Below, piece by piece: positions 11,420 to 25,300 of a stretch of 64,000 nucleotides of DNA (within the stretch, counting starts at the first letter, position 1; the number at the start of each line of letters is the position of its first letter). The translations under genes and the position numbers were made by a program. Below the pieces are notes generated by a model that was not told where the DNA came from, did not search any database, and saw nothing but the letters and a program-made list of their open reading frames with translations. The DNA comes from Candidula unifasciata (taxonomy: Eukaryota; Mollusca; Gastropoda; Stylommatophora; Geomitridae): the NCBI GenBank assembly GCA_905116865.2, contig CAJHNH020001136.1, positions 97,501 to 161,500 on the forward strand, given 5' to 3'.

Positions 11420-11690
11420 GACAGATCTGAGTATTGGCTAATAAACAGCATCCTGTCTCGGAAGCTGAAATATTTTGGTTATATCAAGCGCCACGACAGA
11501 TTGGAAAAAATAAAAGCAGAAGGCATGGAACCAGGAAGGAGCTTCAGTGGCCAACTAACACAAAGATGGGCACAGGATATAAGTGACTCTTGAGTATGAA
11601 AGTACATGAGGCGGGAGAGCTGGCGAGAGACCAAGTTTCTTTCAGGCAGACCGTGAAAAGGACCTGCTACATGATGATGATTTTATGCAG
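11420..11690 (+). pseudogene. non-LTR RT 3' end
   Basis: Encodes WLINSILSRKLKYFGYIKRH and RLEKIKAEGMEPG, then an end like 'cgagagaccaag', with tail 'atgatgatga'. Same subfamily as 41230-41920, where NSILSQKLK recurs. Confidence 0.55.
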
Positions 11691-11699
11691 GCACTAGTT

Positions 11700-12350
11700 A
11701 ATTATTATACTGTATTAATAACTGTTTAATTATTAATAAACATCCTTAAATCCTGTCCTTTATACAGCATATCAAGGCAAAACTTTTGGCCAGGAGAAAA
11801 ATCGGTGCAAGTCAAACTTTACCGGTCGTTGAGTGAATTGCAACAGACAGTAAAGTTTATACTAGAGACAACACTGCAGATAGAGATAATCTATTTCAAG
11901 TGGATGAAAGAAGAAAAAGAATGTTTAATCAGCAGTACTGATTTCATATTAAAACTAAATATTCATAGTTTGGTACTACTACCTTTAGTTTTTTTTTGAC
12001 TTTCATAAATTTGTTAGCACTGTTGACGTCACTCTTGCCCTGTATTTTGATTTTAATATGCCTCCATCTTTGTCTCCATGGCCAGCTAAATATAAAATGT
12101 TAGATTCTGCTTCTTGAATTCTTTCATTTGCTGTGGCCTCCCATTAAGTATTATTTTGTATGTTAAGTCGAAAATGTCAACAGCAAAGTCCACATCATCA
12201 GACTATTTTGCACAGCAAGATCATTGTCTAAAAAAATACATCCACTGTAAAAGTCAGCTGTCTGTATAGGAATGTTGTTTAGGTTAATTATTCCAATTTA
12301 CTTTCATAGAAGCTGGTGGCAGAACAGTTAAGAATGCATGGCTGTCTTTG
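11700..12350. other. no gene seen
   Basis: AT-rich DNA, no repeat family recognised. An untranslated first exon of INTS15 could be here or further upstream; no CpG island or TATA context stands out. Confidence 0.25.
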
Positions 12351-12351
12351 T

Positions 12352-12592
12352 CTGCTTCTTTTTCTTGACGTTCATCGGCTATACACTCTGGCATTACGTT
12401 TTGGTTGTTCAACCACTTGTGGTCTTAAGTATTGTTCCAGAACTTGAGTTTTACATGACATCTATTTTACAGTTCTGACTTACTTGTATGCAGACTGTTG
12501 GTTCCTTTTCTCTTAGGCAGATGCAGTCTTGACTTTAAAGAAAACAACTATTCGTTTTCACCCACTGGGACCCAGAAACCCACACGAGAGGA
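12352..12592 (+). repeat. Rep-C copy, diverged
   Basis: 'gttcatcggctatacactctgg', 'gcagactgttggttcc' and 'acccagaaacccacacgag' mark the start, middle and end. Confidence 0.6.
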
Positions 12593-12744
12593 GGGCTCTC
12601 ATTCAGAAGATCCAGGTTGAAATCCTCAGAAAGATGATGAATTTATTTCTGACATGGCAAAATAAAAAACTTTACCTGTACAATCTTAAGTGACTACAGT
12701 AGCCATCAGCCCTCAGTTTCAAGACTCAAGCATCCCCAGCACCT

Positions 12745-13030
12745 GTTCTCGAGGCATGGTGTCTGCCTTGAGTGCTAGAGGATCCAGGTTCAATCCCTGG
12801 TACGAGCTGGGACTTTTTTATATGGACTTTTAGTAATTTCCCCCTGGTCTCTTGGTAGTGAGATAGGACACCCCTGTGCATTGTTGCGCACGTAAAAAAT
12901 CCCTTGGCAGTTGGAAATCGAAAAGAGTAGCTTAACGGCACGCCCAAGCAAACTTTGGAGTAAAAAATTTACCCAAAGTGTTTCAGGATCCTCGCCGGTG
13001 CTACAGAACCTGTGCGCTGTGCTGAGCTTC
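12745..13030 (+). repeat. SINE-E copy, tRNA-derived
   Basis: Box A-like GGCATGGTGTCTGCC and box B GGTTCAATCCC, then GTGCATTGTTGCGCACG and AAAAATCCCTTGGCAGTTGG, a body I associate with molluscan SINEs. Single copy in the window. Confidence 0.5.
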
Positions 13031-13161
13031 TTCTGACTCAAACTTGAGTTATGGGTTACTACCTGTGTGCCATGATGTTGATCAGTTGTTTAAACTTCAA
13101 AACTTCCTACACACATTTAAAAATGCAAGAAAAGACAGTATTTTTTTTAAATACCTTTCAG

Positions 13162-13370
13162 ATCACCACTGAAAAATGGCTGGTAACATTTTAAATCGAC
13201 TGTTTCGTCTGAACTTCCCTGACTGCACAAGAGAGGCCTTGATGTTTTTAACATCTTTCATATCCCAGGACTGTCCTACCATCCCGGGACTCAGCGCCAA
13301 CACAGAACAGATGATTGTAGAGATTTGCCAGGAGTTTGTTCTCTTCAAGTCCATGAGAGGCCCACAGAAG
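13162..13370 (+). CDS. INTS15: INTS15 exon with start codon
   Basis: The acceptor (tttcag) ends at 13161 and the donor gtatac follows 13370. The ATG at 13176 is preceded in frame by TGA at 13170-13172, so translation must begin here or later, and the first 14 bases are 5' UTR. The exon encodes 65 residues ending GPQK in phase 0. The segment with EICQEFVLFK resembles the family's EEFVFQVPK segment. The acceptor implies an upstream non-coding exon and promoter, which I could not locate. Confidence 0.85.
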
Positions 13371-16300
13371 GTATACAGTCATTTGCAACTTTGTTCAAAA
13401 ACCAAATCAGTCTGTAGCTCAGTCATCACTTGAGGCTGTTCAACGATGTTTGCATATTATCATCCTCATCTTAAACCACTTCTGCTGTTAAGTGTCATGG
13501 GGAGGAATAATCTGCAATCCAGCGCACATGTGTTGTCAGTGGATATTGTTATGCTGTGAAGGCATAGAATGTCTTCTGTATTTTCTAGGGTGTTCTCTTG
13601 CTCTTGTAGCTGATCTACTGAGATGTGGTGCTTATGATAGTATTTGATCTTGCTTCATTCTAATGAGATGGCCAAACCACTTGATCTGCTGTTTCTTGAT
13701 GAATCTAGTACAAGGTGTTATTCCCATAATTTGTCTGATAGTATCATTATTCACTCGATCTCGGATGGTTACGTTGGTGACTTTTCTCAGGCATCTCATC
13801 TCGCAAATGGTAATTTTGCATACATGGGTTTAGATAGTGTTCATGTTTGGCATTGGTAGCTTAATGTTGGAATGAATATGCTGTTTATAATGTGGCTGTT
13901 GCACTCATAGTTATGTTTGGATATCTTAATAATACTGACAGTTGGTATATAAGTGCACTTGCTTTCTGGCGATGTTTACTGAGGGAGGAAAATCGGGATC
14001 ATCCCAAGCCAGAGGCCTGAGCCCCAGCAGGAAGATCTTTAATACAATACAGTTGGTAATGATCTTTGGGACATTTGCTAGGCTCTGCATGCCACATTTG
14101 GCCCATGGGTCCCCAGATGAATAGCCCTGATTTAAATCATCTACTTGTCATGTAAGTTAAATATCACAGCATTTTCTGTCTCCTGTTCAAGTTTGTAACA
14201 GGCAGCATGTTGGTAAGTAGAGCAAGTAAAAGTAAAGAACTCTGGTTTCAGTCCTGAAATCTTCATTTAACATTTTATCCCTTCTTGTTACTTCAGCACT
14301 TCTTCCAAGACATATCTCTACTGTTATAATTTTACACTCATTAGTGGTAGTTTTGATCCGTTGAGCTTAAAAGCAATAAATATTTCAGAGGGACTTTATC
14401 AGGGCCGCTGTAGGGCAGAATTAGATACTCTAATAATTCATATACATCAGGTTAATAATCTAAGAACTGTCTGCAGTAGAACTGTTGCAATACATTTGCC
14501 TATGTTATGAGAATGTCTGAATGCGGGTGGCATCACTTTTAAATCAGGTAGTTATACTGGTCAAACGAGTATCTATAGACTATAATATATGGAACTGTCT
14601 CATTATAAGTGACTAGAGTCCTATCAAGTCCTCTCACTTACAAGTTACAACTGTACATTACTGAAACTGCAAGAGACGACACTTCTCAAGTTATTAAATG
14701 AGTGCCAAATATAATACACTTAACAATGATGAGTAATGAACAGTAATGAACATTTATATGTCTCTCCTAATCAACAAAAGATTCCGTTTTTCAATAATAA
14801 TTATAATACTCTCTGTTCAGCAACATGTGCCTACAGGCCGAGAAACCCTGCCATTTCACATAAAGACCAGATTCATCAATAATTCAGTACTGGAGTTCCT
14901 GTGTAAGCTAGACTGCATTTGGTTTTGTGGGGAAGCAGACAAGGATCGTTGCTCACAAAATACCCACAAGTTTATATAACAGCCCTTTAGTGTCGACAAA
15001 CAAACAGTATCATGGACACGGGTAACCACACCAAACTGGTACAGAATTAGCCACCTGGCATAACAAAGTCTGAAGGAATACAGATTTCGGTCTTGTTGCA
15101 AAAAGACAATGTAACTGCCAACAAATGCACTATAATAGATAACTGACTCAAGAGTCCTGGAACAATAATATCCGTTAAATCAAAACACTTAAAGCCTTAA
15201 GACACACAGCAAAAAGTGACTGGATGTCACAGGCCTACTTAATTAACTACTTATTCTGGCTTGTTGGGTAGGCCAGCTAACAGACTTAACTACCCTAGAA
15301 CACACTTAAAACACACCCCTACGGAATACACACACAATCTTTAACGTATATAGAGTACTGGTCAGCGCTAGGAGCTCAGTGTTCCTATTAGCAAGACTGG
15401 CTCAAACACACTGTCTTCAGAAGTGGTCTGAAGGTTAAGTTGTGTGTCTGAGACTTAGCTCAGGTTACATGTTGATTTCAAGGTATGTGTGAATCTTACA
15501 TTCAGTCACATTTTGTGGATCTCCGGGGATTTTCCTGTGACGGATCTACTGAAGCACGAACCCGATAAATTTTTGCTAGACTAATGAGTTGAGTTGAGAC
15601 AAGAATTGACATCACGGCATATGGGGCATTCCAATGCATGCTCGGTCCTCATCTTCAGCAGCCAGCGCAGAGTTCCAGTACTGATTGTACCAGTCACAAT
15701 CTGGTTATATGTCCATCTTGCCTTTCCCCTGAGTGTGGTGAGCCCGCCAGCCCCTCTGGTTTCTCATTCTCTCCAGGCCATAATAATCATTTCCTCTACT
15801 GATTCCATTGCTTGTTCCCAAAGGGCCTGGACCACATCTGCATTGTCATGTATCAATTCACCACCCAGTGGTGCAGATTTACTAGGCATATATACAAAAC
15901 GAGGCGGGAGACCGAAGATAACTTATCACTGACATCAGAAGGAGACAGTCATCATTTTTCGGCCATGTTATGAGAAGAGGGAAAATAGAACATGTTGTGA
16001 CCACTGGAAAGATCTGTGGAAGGAGGGATAGAGGAAGACAACGAGTGAAGATGCTTGACAGTCTTGTTGCATGGCATGGAGGTGTGTCGGCACACAAACT
16101 GATACATGCTGCAGGAGATCGCGGATTATGGAGAGGCATGATCGCCCACGCCAGTCGGCAAGGCACCTGATGATGATGATGATATACAAAGCCCGGCGGT
16201 TACAGTTTCTGCTCTTTGGTTAGCTGTCAGGTGGTCCACAAAGCAATTTCGCCCATTTCGGTTGTTGCCGCAGGTGTAAATAAAATGGTTGAGTAACACT

Positions 16301-19300
16301 GCTTTAGAGGATGTGTGATTTGCCAGGTTGGAACAGCTTTGCAAACAGTGTTGTACCCACAGTGTCTTTGGCTTGTTTTATTTACAGAAACTGACTGAGG
16401 TCCAGGAATTACACTTACTGGATATGATCTGCAAATGTTTCTCTGAAGCCCCAGAGAAAAGCAAATACAGAATATTCAATCTTATGTTTGGAGCCCACGG
16501 CGAGGGACTGTGAACCTGTTAACCAAGTTGGTCTCCCTTGCCTTGTCAGTCCGGTGCACCCCTGTATTATTTTGTGCTGCCATCTGGATGCAGGTATTTA
16601 GTTTTCCAGATTTGCTTACCAACTGTTTTTTCAAACATAACTTAGTTTTAAAGATGTTATAGTTTATGACATGATACATTCTGAAATGCTTGGTTTACAA
16701 AACATGTGCCATTTCTCTGATAGAACATGGATACAATTTAACATCTGTATTAGCTTCAGTATCGGAGCCGCCATGGTCTAGTGGCTAGATGCTCGCCTGC
16801 GGATCGGAAGATTGTGGATTCGGGTCCCCCCGGGAGCTGGACTTTTTTCTTCAGATATTACTTTATTTTCCAGCTCGACCCAGTGTTGAGTGTGTACCAG
16901 GTACCGTCCGGGAAAGTAAAGGCGGCTGGTGTAATGCTGACCGTATCACTCACCAAGTGCTGCTTGGTCTATAAGAGACAGCTGAAGGCATGAAAAAGGG
17001 TTCTTTGCTTCTACTTTACTTTATATTCCAAAATACTTGCCCTATAACACATGTATCATTTCTCTGATAGGGCATGGATACAATTTAACATCTTTAGTAT
17101 CTTCAGTATATTAATATTCTTTTTAGTAGTTAAAACCCTACCTTTTATCTTTAAAGTTATCTGGAAAAAAAAATTTTTTTTAATTCTAAACCTGTCTTAT
17201 TCTGTTTGTTTATTATAAGTTTTATTTGGGATATTCTTCTTCTTCTGTGTTCACCCTTACAAGGTGATATGCATCTTCTAATGCTGTTTACAGCTAGGCT
17301 GCAATATCTGCATCTTTCAGCCAGACACATTGGTTTTTAGGAATTTAAAATTATTCACCTTCTACGACAGGATTGCTGGGGGGCAGTCAATCTTTTCCCT
17401 TTTTTTCCCCCAGCATAGGGACCAGGGACCCACACAGGGACCTGGAACCCACACAGGGACCTGGAACCCACACAGGGACCAGGGACTCACACAGGGACCA
17501 GGGACTCACACAGGGACCAGGGACTCACACAGGGACCAGGGACCCACACAGGGACCTGGAACCCACACAGGGACCTGGAACCCACACAGGGACCAGGGAC
17601 TCACACAGGGACCTGGAACCCACACAGGGACCTGGAACCCACACAGGGACCAGGGACTCACACAGGGACCAGGGACTCACACAGGGACCAGGGACCCACA
17701 CAGGGACCAGGGACTCACACAGGGACCTGGAACCCACACAGGGACCTGGAACCCACACAGGGACCAGGGACTCACACAGGGACCAGGGACTCACACAGGG
17801 ACCAGGGACTCACACAGGGACCAGGGACCCACACAGGGACCTGGAACCCACACAGGGACCTGGAACCACACAGGGACCAGGGACTCACACAGGGACCAGG
17901 GACTCACACAGGGACCTGGGACTCACACAGGGACCAGGGACCCACACAGGGACCAGGGACTCACACAGGGACCAGGGACTCACACAGGGACCAGGGACTC
18001 ACACAGGGACCTGGAACTCACACAGGGACCAGGGACTCACACAGGGACCTGGAACCCACACAGGGACCAGGGACTCACACAGGGACCAGGGACTCACACA
18101 GGGACCAGGGACTCACACAGGGACCAGGGACTCACACAGGGACCTGGAACCCACACAGGGACCAGGGACTCACACAAGGACCAGGGACTCACACAGGGAC
18201 CAGGGACTCACACAGGGACCAGGGACTCACACAGGGACCAGGGACTCACACAGGGACCAGGGACCCACACAGGGACCAGGGACTCACACAGGGACCAGGG
18301 ACTCACACAGGGACCTGGAACTCACACAGGGACCTGGGACTCACACAGGGACCTGGAACCCACACAGGGACCAGGGACCCACACAGGGACCAGGGACTCA
18401 CACAGGGACCAGGGACTCACACAGGGACCAGGGACTCACACAGGGACCTGGAACTCACACAGGGACCAGGGACTCACACAGGGACCTGGAACTCACACAG
18501 GGACCAGGGACTCACACAGGGACCTGGAACCCACACAGGGACCAGGGACTCACACAGGGACCAGGGACTCACACAGGGACCAGGGACTCACACAGGGACC
18601 AGGGACTCACACAGGGACCTGGAACTCACACAGGGACCTGGAACCCACACAGGGACCAGGGACTCACACAGGGACTATGTGGGATATATATGATGACTTA
18701 TTATTTTGTTTCATTGATATTGGGAGAACATATCTGTCAGAAGTGATTGATAGAACTTCCTCTGTGGGTTCCAGGACCCAGTTTCAGGGACCCACAAAAA
18801 TAGTCCCACTGCTCCCCCCCCCCCCCCCCCCCCTTCCTCCCCCCTTAAAAACATTTTATAAAATTTGACTAATTAGGGGTGCTTCTTTCAGAGTATTTAC
18901 ATGAGAGGCGAGGAAGCAATGGTCTGCTTACAAATAAGCCAATCTGTAAAACTGGTGTGCATGCAGAACTTAAGTTGTGGAACAAGACTGAAGTCCAGAA
19001 GTGGACAACAACCAGAACTTTCCACCAGAGTTTACAGCCGGGGAAAACGAAGAACAGGAACATTGGCAGTACATGAGACAGACGGCCTGAGCAGATATGA
19101 TTACCAGTGCCACATGACTTGGACTGTTAAGAAGATTACTTCATCTTTGCATTCACTGACTGTAAACTCTTTTGGAAAGTTCTCTTGTTTGTAGTGGATT
19201 TATTGTTGTTTAATCATGTCTTTTGAGTAGTTTTGATATATCAAATGAAAGCAATTTCCCTAATTATAAATTTTAACACAAAAGGCACAAACAGACTGCA

Positions 19301-22300
19301 CAACTTTTGTCCTGGCATAGTCTTCTTCTTCTTCTTCGATCCTTCTGTCAGAAAACTTATATCAGGAGGGCGGTAGCCTTTATGAAAGCTATCGTGCAAT
19401 CCATATCCTTTCGTGTACCATACAGTTTTGTCTTCAGTGTGGTTGGAACAGGCCAGATTGCGTCTCTGTTGTCAGCATACAGTTGGCAGTGTTGGAGCAC
19501 ATGCTCAGCATTTTCGGGTGCCACGCTGCAGGGACACGTCTCCGTATTTCCTACACCAAAAAATTTGAACATATGTTGACGAAATCTGTTGTGCCCTGTC
19601 CTTAGTCTGAATATAATACACTGTCCCTCTCTAGAGAGGCGATGAAGTGAGTCTTGGGGAGAAAATCTGGTGTGGGTATCCAGCCACCTTTCTTGGATAC
19701 TAGCTTGTATTAGTGTTTTCATCTCTTGGTGGGTTAAGTCGCTATTTGGTTGTACCATGTCACTGCCGCTTCTGGCCAATCTGTCCGCTATTTCATTGCC
19801 TTCCAAGCCACAGTGACCTGGAATCCACTGCAGTACAGATTGTTCTACTGAAGAGCCTAAGTAAATCAGCTGTTGCGTCAAGTCTACAAACTGAGTGTCT
19901 TTTGGGTTAACAATTGCTTGTAGAACTGACATAGCATCAGTCAGAAAGACCACTCTGCTATATTTGATGTGCTGTTGTCCATTCAGGAAAGAACATGCCG
20001 CTAGAAGTGCTTCTGCCTCTGCTCTATAATTGGAGGAATATGAACCTGTTGGTACAGCCTGGTTGATTTTTAAACCATTTGGGCATTCTATGTATATTCC
20101 TCCTCCTCCGTCTCTTACTGCTCTCTTGGCTGAACCATCTGTATACACTCGAATCCAACTCTGGTGTGGGTAAAGTCTATTGATCTCTCCTTCTGTAGTT
20201 GATTTCATATCAGTGCTGCTCATTGATGATTTGGAGGAGACCCCTGTTACAGTGGTTCTGACTGTTGGTAGGCTATCCCTAAGCCAAGCGGGGCAGTCGT
20301 TGTAAGGTTTAAGTGGAACATTTGGTATTATGGGAGGGAGTTTGAGGACAGCGAGCTTGGCATTTGCGTTCTTGATAAAACAGGTTCTCTTTAGTCTAGC
20401 CTTCTGGGGTTTCTGCAGTCGGCTGTACATGGGTTGTTCTTGAAAGTGGTTGTATTTGGAGAGCTGGGTGAGGAGCTTTGTGTCTCTCCTATCTTCCAGA
20501 TTATGGAGACCAGTAATTGTTTCCATATCTGATATTGGCGTGGAGCGCATTGCACCTGTCATAATACGGAGCGCATGGTTTTGGATCTTTGAGACTTTCT
20601 GAAAATTTGATTTAGCAGCTGTGCCCCAAGCAGCTATTCCATATTCTAGTGTTGGCCTCACATAGCCTGTATAGGTCCTCTTAAGGACATTGAGGTTTGC
20701 CCCCCAGTCTGTTCCAGCTAACTTCCTCATCAGTTGTGTTCTCTTGAGTCCCTTGCTCTGTGTCTTTTCTATCTGTTTTCTCCATGTGAGTCTTGGGTCA
20801 AAGGTTACTCCTAAATATGACGGTGAGTCATCATGTATCAGTGCCTGGCTGCCATATTTAAGTGAAAGTTTCTGGGGTTTGGTAGAGAGACTGAAAATTT
20901 TGTGTGTGGTTTTGGCCCCATTTACAGGCATGTACCAGCTATTGGACCACCTCTCTAGAGTTCCGAGGGATTCTTGAAGCCTTGTCTGTGCTTTTTCAGT
21001 GTCCTCCTCTGAACTCAGTAGCGCCAGATCATCGGCATACATAACGGCTTGAACTCCATTACAGAGGGTTGATTTTATCAGATGCATACTACAGAATTAA
21101 ACAGTAACAACTAAGTGAGGTGTATATTTGTATTTCACTTCTTCTTCCAAAGGCCGCGGATGTCTGTGAAGACTGTTGTGTACACCTGTCATCCACTGAT
21201 CTATAGAGGTTTTTCCCCCCACCAGAATGCTGAGAAAGAATTTTTAAAAGCTATATAAATCCTGTCTTGATATGTGGAAGTGAATCATGGACAGTTGGCA
21301 AATTCATAAAAGCTTATTTGGAAGCTGTGGAGATGTGGTTTTATAGACTAGTGATGAGAATACCCTGGACAGATAAAAAAGAGTAATGAAGACGTCTTGA
21401 AAGAAACTGACCATAAAGACATTTTTTGTCATGTGATAAGAAGGAGAAAACTGGAGTGCATCCTGACAGTAGAAAAGGCAGAGGGAGACCGAGATGAAAT
21501 AGATGCTGGACAGTTTGACATCATGGCATGGTTGATTGAAAAGGTTGTGGATAGACATGTCTACCAATCCCACATGGCGTGGACTTGAAGAAGAAGAAGC
21601 TAACTGGTCATACCTGGGACCTCTGTACTGCATGTAGAGGGCATATCTGCAACACCTATATACAGAGGTCACTGTCCACATGGGCAAAATTCTGAGTTCC
21701 CAATCTTGAATTTCCTGTAACTATGACTGTATAGTCTTTTACGTCCAGTTCACAGTCTAAATACAATGTTCTTTTGCTTTCATGTGAGGAAGTTGACTTT
21801 TTTTTTTTTTTCTTTTCTTAGCATTCACTGGCTGTGAACTCCAATAGAAAATTTCCAATAGAAAATTCTGGTTGTTCATCCATTTCTGATCTTTAGTTTT
21901 GTTCCAGGGCTTGAGTAGTGCTGTACACTTGTTTTTCAGGTCTGGTTAATTTGTATGCAGACTGTTGGTACCCCACCTTTCAAACACATGTATTCTGACT
22001 TCAGAGGAACAACCCCTGTTTGGTCTATGACATACTTGTTAGGGCAAGTGGGTCTGTGCCCAGATGGAGCCTGGCACCCCAACAGCTTTATTTCATTTCT
22101 TCTTCTTCTTCATGTTCAGCTGCTGTAAACTGACGGAAAGTTCTGGTTGTTCATCCACTTCTGGACTACAGTCCTGTTCCAGAACCTGATTGTTGCGTGT
22201 GTATCCGTTTGATAGATCTGACTAGTTTGTATGCAGACTGTTTGCCTTTCAGGCATATGCACTCTGACTTTGAAGGAAGCTGCCAATTCGCCGACTCTTA

Positions 22301-25300
22301 TGACGTGCTTTTTGGTAGGCAGTGGGTCTATGCTTGTTTTCCTTATAACAGGCCCCGGAACCCACATAGGGATTTTTTCATTTAAAAGGATTCATTTACT
22401 TGCATCACCTTGCTTAATTAATTGATTTCCTGTGTACATGTCAAATAAATCTGTATCTTTATTTCATTAAAAAAAGGAAAGAGACAGTCTTAGTCCAGAT
22501 GTGAAAGGATTGACTCAGCGATTGGTCAGCGACTATTGCCTGTTGTACCCAGATCCTTCTAGTGTGTTTTCCTCTCTACCATCAGTCTCCCCATTGTTTG
22601 CCTGCAATTTTGTCACCTCCGCCACATCGTTCTATTCATTTGCAGGTAAGTAAAAATTATAATTGTGAAAAAAATTACCAGTTGTCTTTTATTTCTTCTT
22701 CCTGATGTTCAGTGATTGTCAACTCCAGCACAAAGTTCTGGTTGTTCGTTCCAGAACCTGAGTGTTGCCTGCACAGCCATTTTACGGTTCTGGATTGTTC
22801 GTATGCAGACTGTTATTTCCTTGCCCCTCAGGCAGATGTATACTGACTTTGAAAGAATTCCCCATTTAGTGGACTTCTGTGACGTACATTTAGTGGACTT
22901 CTGTGACATACATTTAGTGGACTTGTGTGACGTACATTTAGTGGACTTGTGTGACGTATATTTAGTGGACTTGCGTAAAGTACATTTAATTTACTTGTGT
23001 GACGTACATTTAGTGAGCTTGTGTGACGTACATTTAGTAGACTTGTGTGACGTACATTTAGTGGACTTCTGTGACATACATTTAGTGGACTTGTGTGATG
23101 TACATTTAGTGGACTTCTGTGGCGCTGTGACGTACATTTAGTGGACTTCTGTGACGTACATTTAGTGGACTTCTGTGACGTACATTTGTCTCCAAATGCT
23201 GTTACGCCGACGAAAGGAGTAAAGCAAGGATGTGTTCTGGCTCCCACGCTGTTTGGCATCTTTTTTTACCGCATTATTGAGGCGTGCATTTGGCACAGCA
23301 ACTGAGGGGATATACCTCCATTCGAGGTCAGATGGCAATATTTTTAATCTGTCCAGGCTACGTGCAAGGACGAAGGTGCACACGAGATGCCTCAGGGATT
23401 TTCTGTTTGCGGATGATGCAGCCATTGTGGCACATTCAGAGGATGATCTGCAGATCCTGATGAATCGCTTTGAAAATGCTTGCAAAGAATTTGGGCTTAC
23501 CATCAGTCTGAAGAAAACACAAGTGATGGGATTGAATGTTGGAAATCCACCAAACATTAGTGTGTATGACCATCAGCTGCTGGCTGTAAATGAGTTTGAG
23601 TACCTAGGCTCACGTATCTCAAGCAATCATTCTCTGGATGCAGAACTAAACAAACGTATAGGAAAGGCCTCTGCTATGTTTGCAAATCTCACAAAGAGAG
23701 TCTGGTCAAACAAAAAGCTAACTGATAATACAAAAATGAAGGTTTATGAGTCTTGTGTCCTGAGCACATTACTGTACGGCTACGAATCATGGACTCTCTA
23801 TGCTCCACAGGAAAAAAGACTGAATACCTTCCATATGCGCTGTCTGAGATGCATCCTTAGTATATTATGGCGAGACCTTGTCTCCAACGAATGTGTGCTC
23901 ACAAGAGCAAAAATACCATCAATGTATTGTAAACTGAAGCAAAGACGTCTGCGCTGGCTAGGACATGTCCCCCGCATGGAGGATGGTCGTATTCCAAAAG
24001 ATCTCCTATATGGTGAATTGGTAACTGGGAATAGACCTACAGGAAGGCCAAAGCTGCGCTATAAAGATGTATGCAAACGTGACCTAATAGATACCAACAT
24101 AGGCACAGAGACATGGGAAAAATCAGCTGCAGATCGACTACTATGGAGACAGAAAGTGAAAGATGGACTGTCACATTTTGAAAGAAACCGAACACAATGA
24201 GCTGTGGAGAGGAGGCACCGGAGAGTAAAACTGCCTCACAACGATGGAGTATCTGCTTTTGTGTGTATCCTGTGTGGCAGAGACTGCCATTCCCGCATCA
24301 GACTTTACAGTCACAGCAGATGCTGTTCCCAAAGCCAGCGGCACATCTCCATAGTCCCCCGGGACTGACGGATGCCATTATAATGTGACGTACATTTAGT
24401 GGACTTCTGTGACATTCATTTAGTGGACTTCTGTGACGTACATTTAGTGGACTTCTGTGACATACATTTAGACTCATAAACCTTCATTTTTGTATTATCA
24501 GTTAGCTTTTTGTTTGACCAGACTCTCTTTGTGAGATTTGCAAACATAGCAGAGGCCTTTCCTATACGTTTGTTTAGTTCTGCATCCAGAGAATGATTGC
24601 TTGAGATACGTGAGCTTGTGTGACGTACATTTAGTGGACTTGTGTGACGTACATTTAGTGGACTTGTGTGACGTATATTTAGTGGACTTGCGTAAAGTAC
24701 ATTTAGTGGACTTGTGTGACGTGCATTTAGTGGACTTGCTGAGGAGGCAGTGGGTCTGTTCTTGTTTTCTCCGCAGTGGGGCCCAGGAATCTACACAGGG
24801 GAATTTATTCATATGAAAATGGCAGTACATTTTAGAAAATGAGTGTAGGAGCTAGAGACCGGTTTCCAAGATAAATGTTGCAAATAACCTGGACAGTCTG
24901 TGTGCAGGTTTCTGGACCACATATATCAACAGCTCCTTAGCAAGAAATGAATATATAATTGTTGCTGAAATTGGATGTGTTGGGCAAAATGGCACAAATA
25001 TAGCAGCCTGGCTGTAAACCACAACATGGCATACCAACCACCCTTTTAAAGTGAACATAGAAGAAGGAGAAGAAGAAAGACAGCCAGAGTGAATAAATGG
25101 GCTTGAGACAAGCTAATTAAGGTTGAGAATTTTGCAAAACTCAATGAAAGAGAAGTGTTCCTTGGACTTTTGAGGAGAAAGGCAATCGAGAACAGTGTGA
25201 TGACTAGAAAGATAAACAGGATATAAAACAGAGGCAGATGAAGAGAAATTATATCAAGGATAGTGGAATTGGGGAATATCATTGTAAGAAATAATCAGTA

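Larger units (their letters stand above)
22695..24805 (+). repeat. Rep-C copy blown up by an internal minisatellite and RT insertion
   Basis: The left half (22695-22875) runs to 'gaattccccatttagtggac'. The right end resumes at 24745 ('gaggcagtgggtctgttcttg') and finishes 'ggcccaggaatctacacagggga' at about 24803. Between lie a 24-bp array, an RT copy and an inverted RT piece. Normal Rep-C has about 20 bases at this place. Confidence 0.7.

Noticed and set aside
17330..18868. 512-codon frame rich in Gly, Thr, His and Asp
   Set aside because: It is the 19-bp minisatellite read through. All three frames are open for the same arithmetic reason and no other coding signal is present.
22716..23259. 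140-codon frames with DVHLVDLC or SPLNVRHT repeats
   Set aside because: Frames through the 24-bp minisatellite, whose unit length is a multiple of three.
22860..24745. CRISPR-like array (24-bp repeats with interruptions)
   Set aside because: Units are contiguous without unique spacers, the DNA is eukaryotic, and the unit derives from Rep-C.
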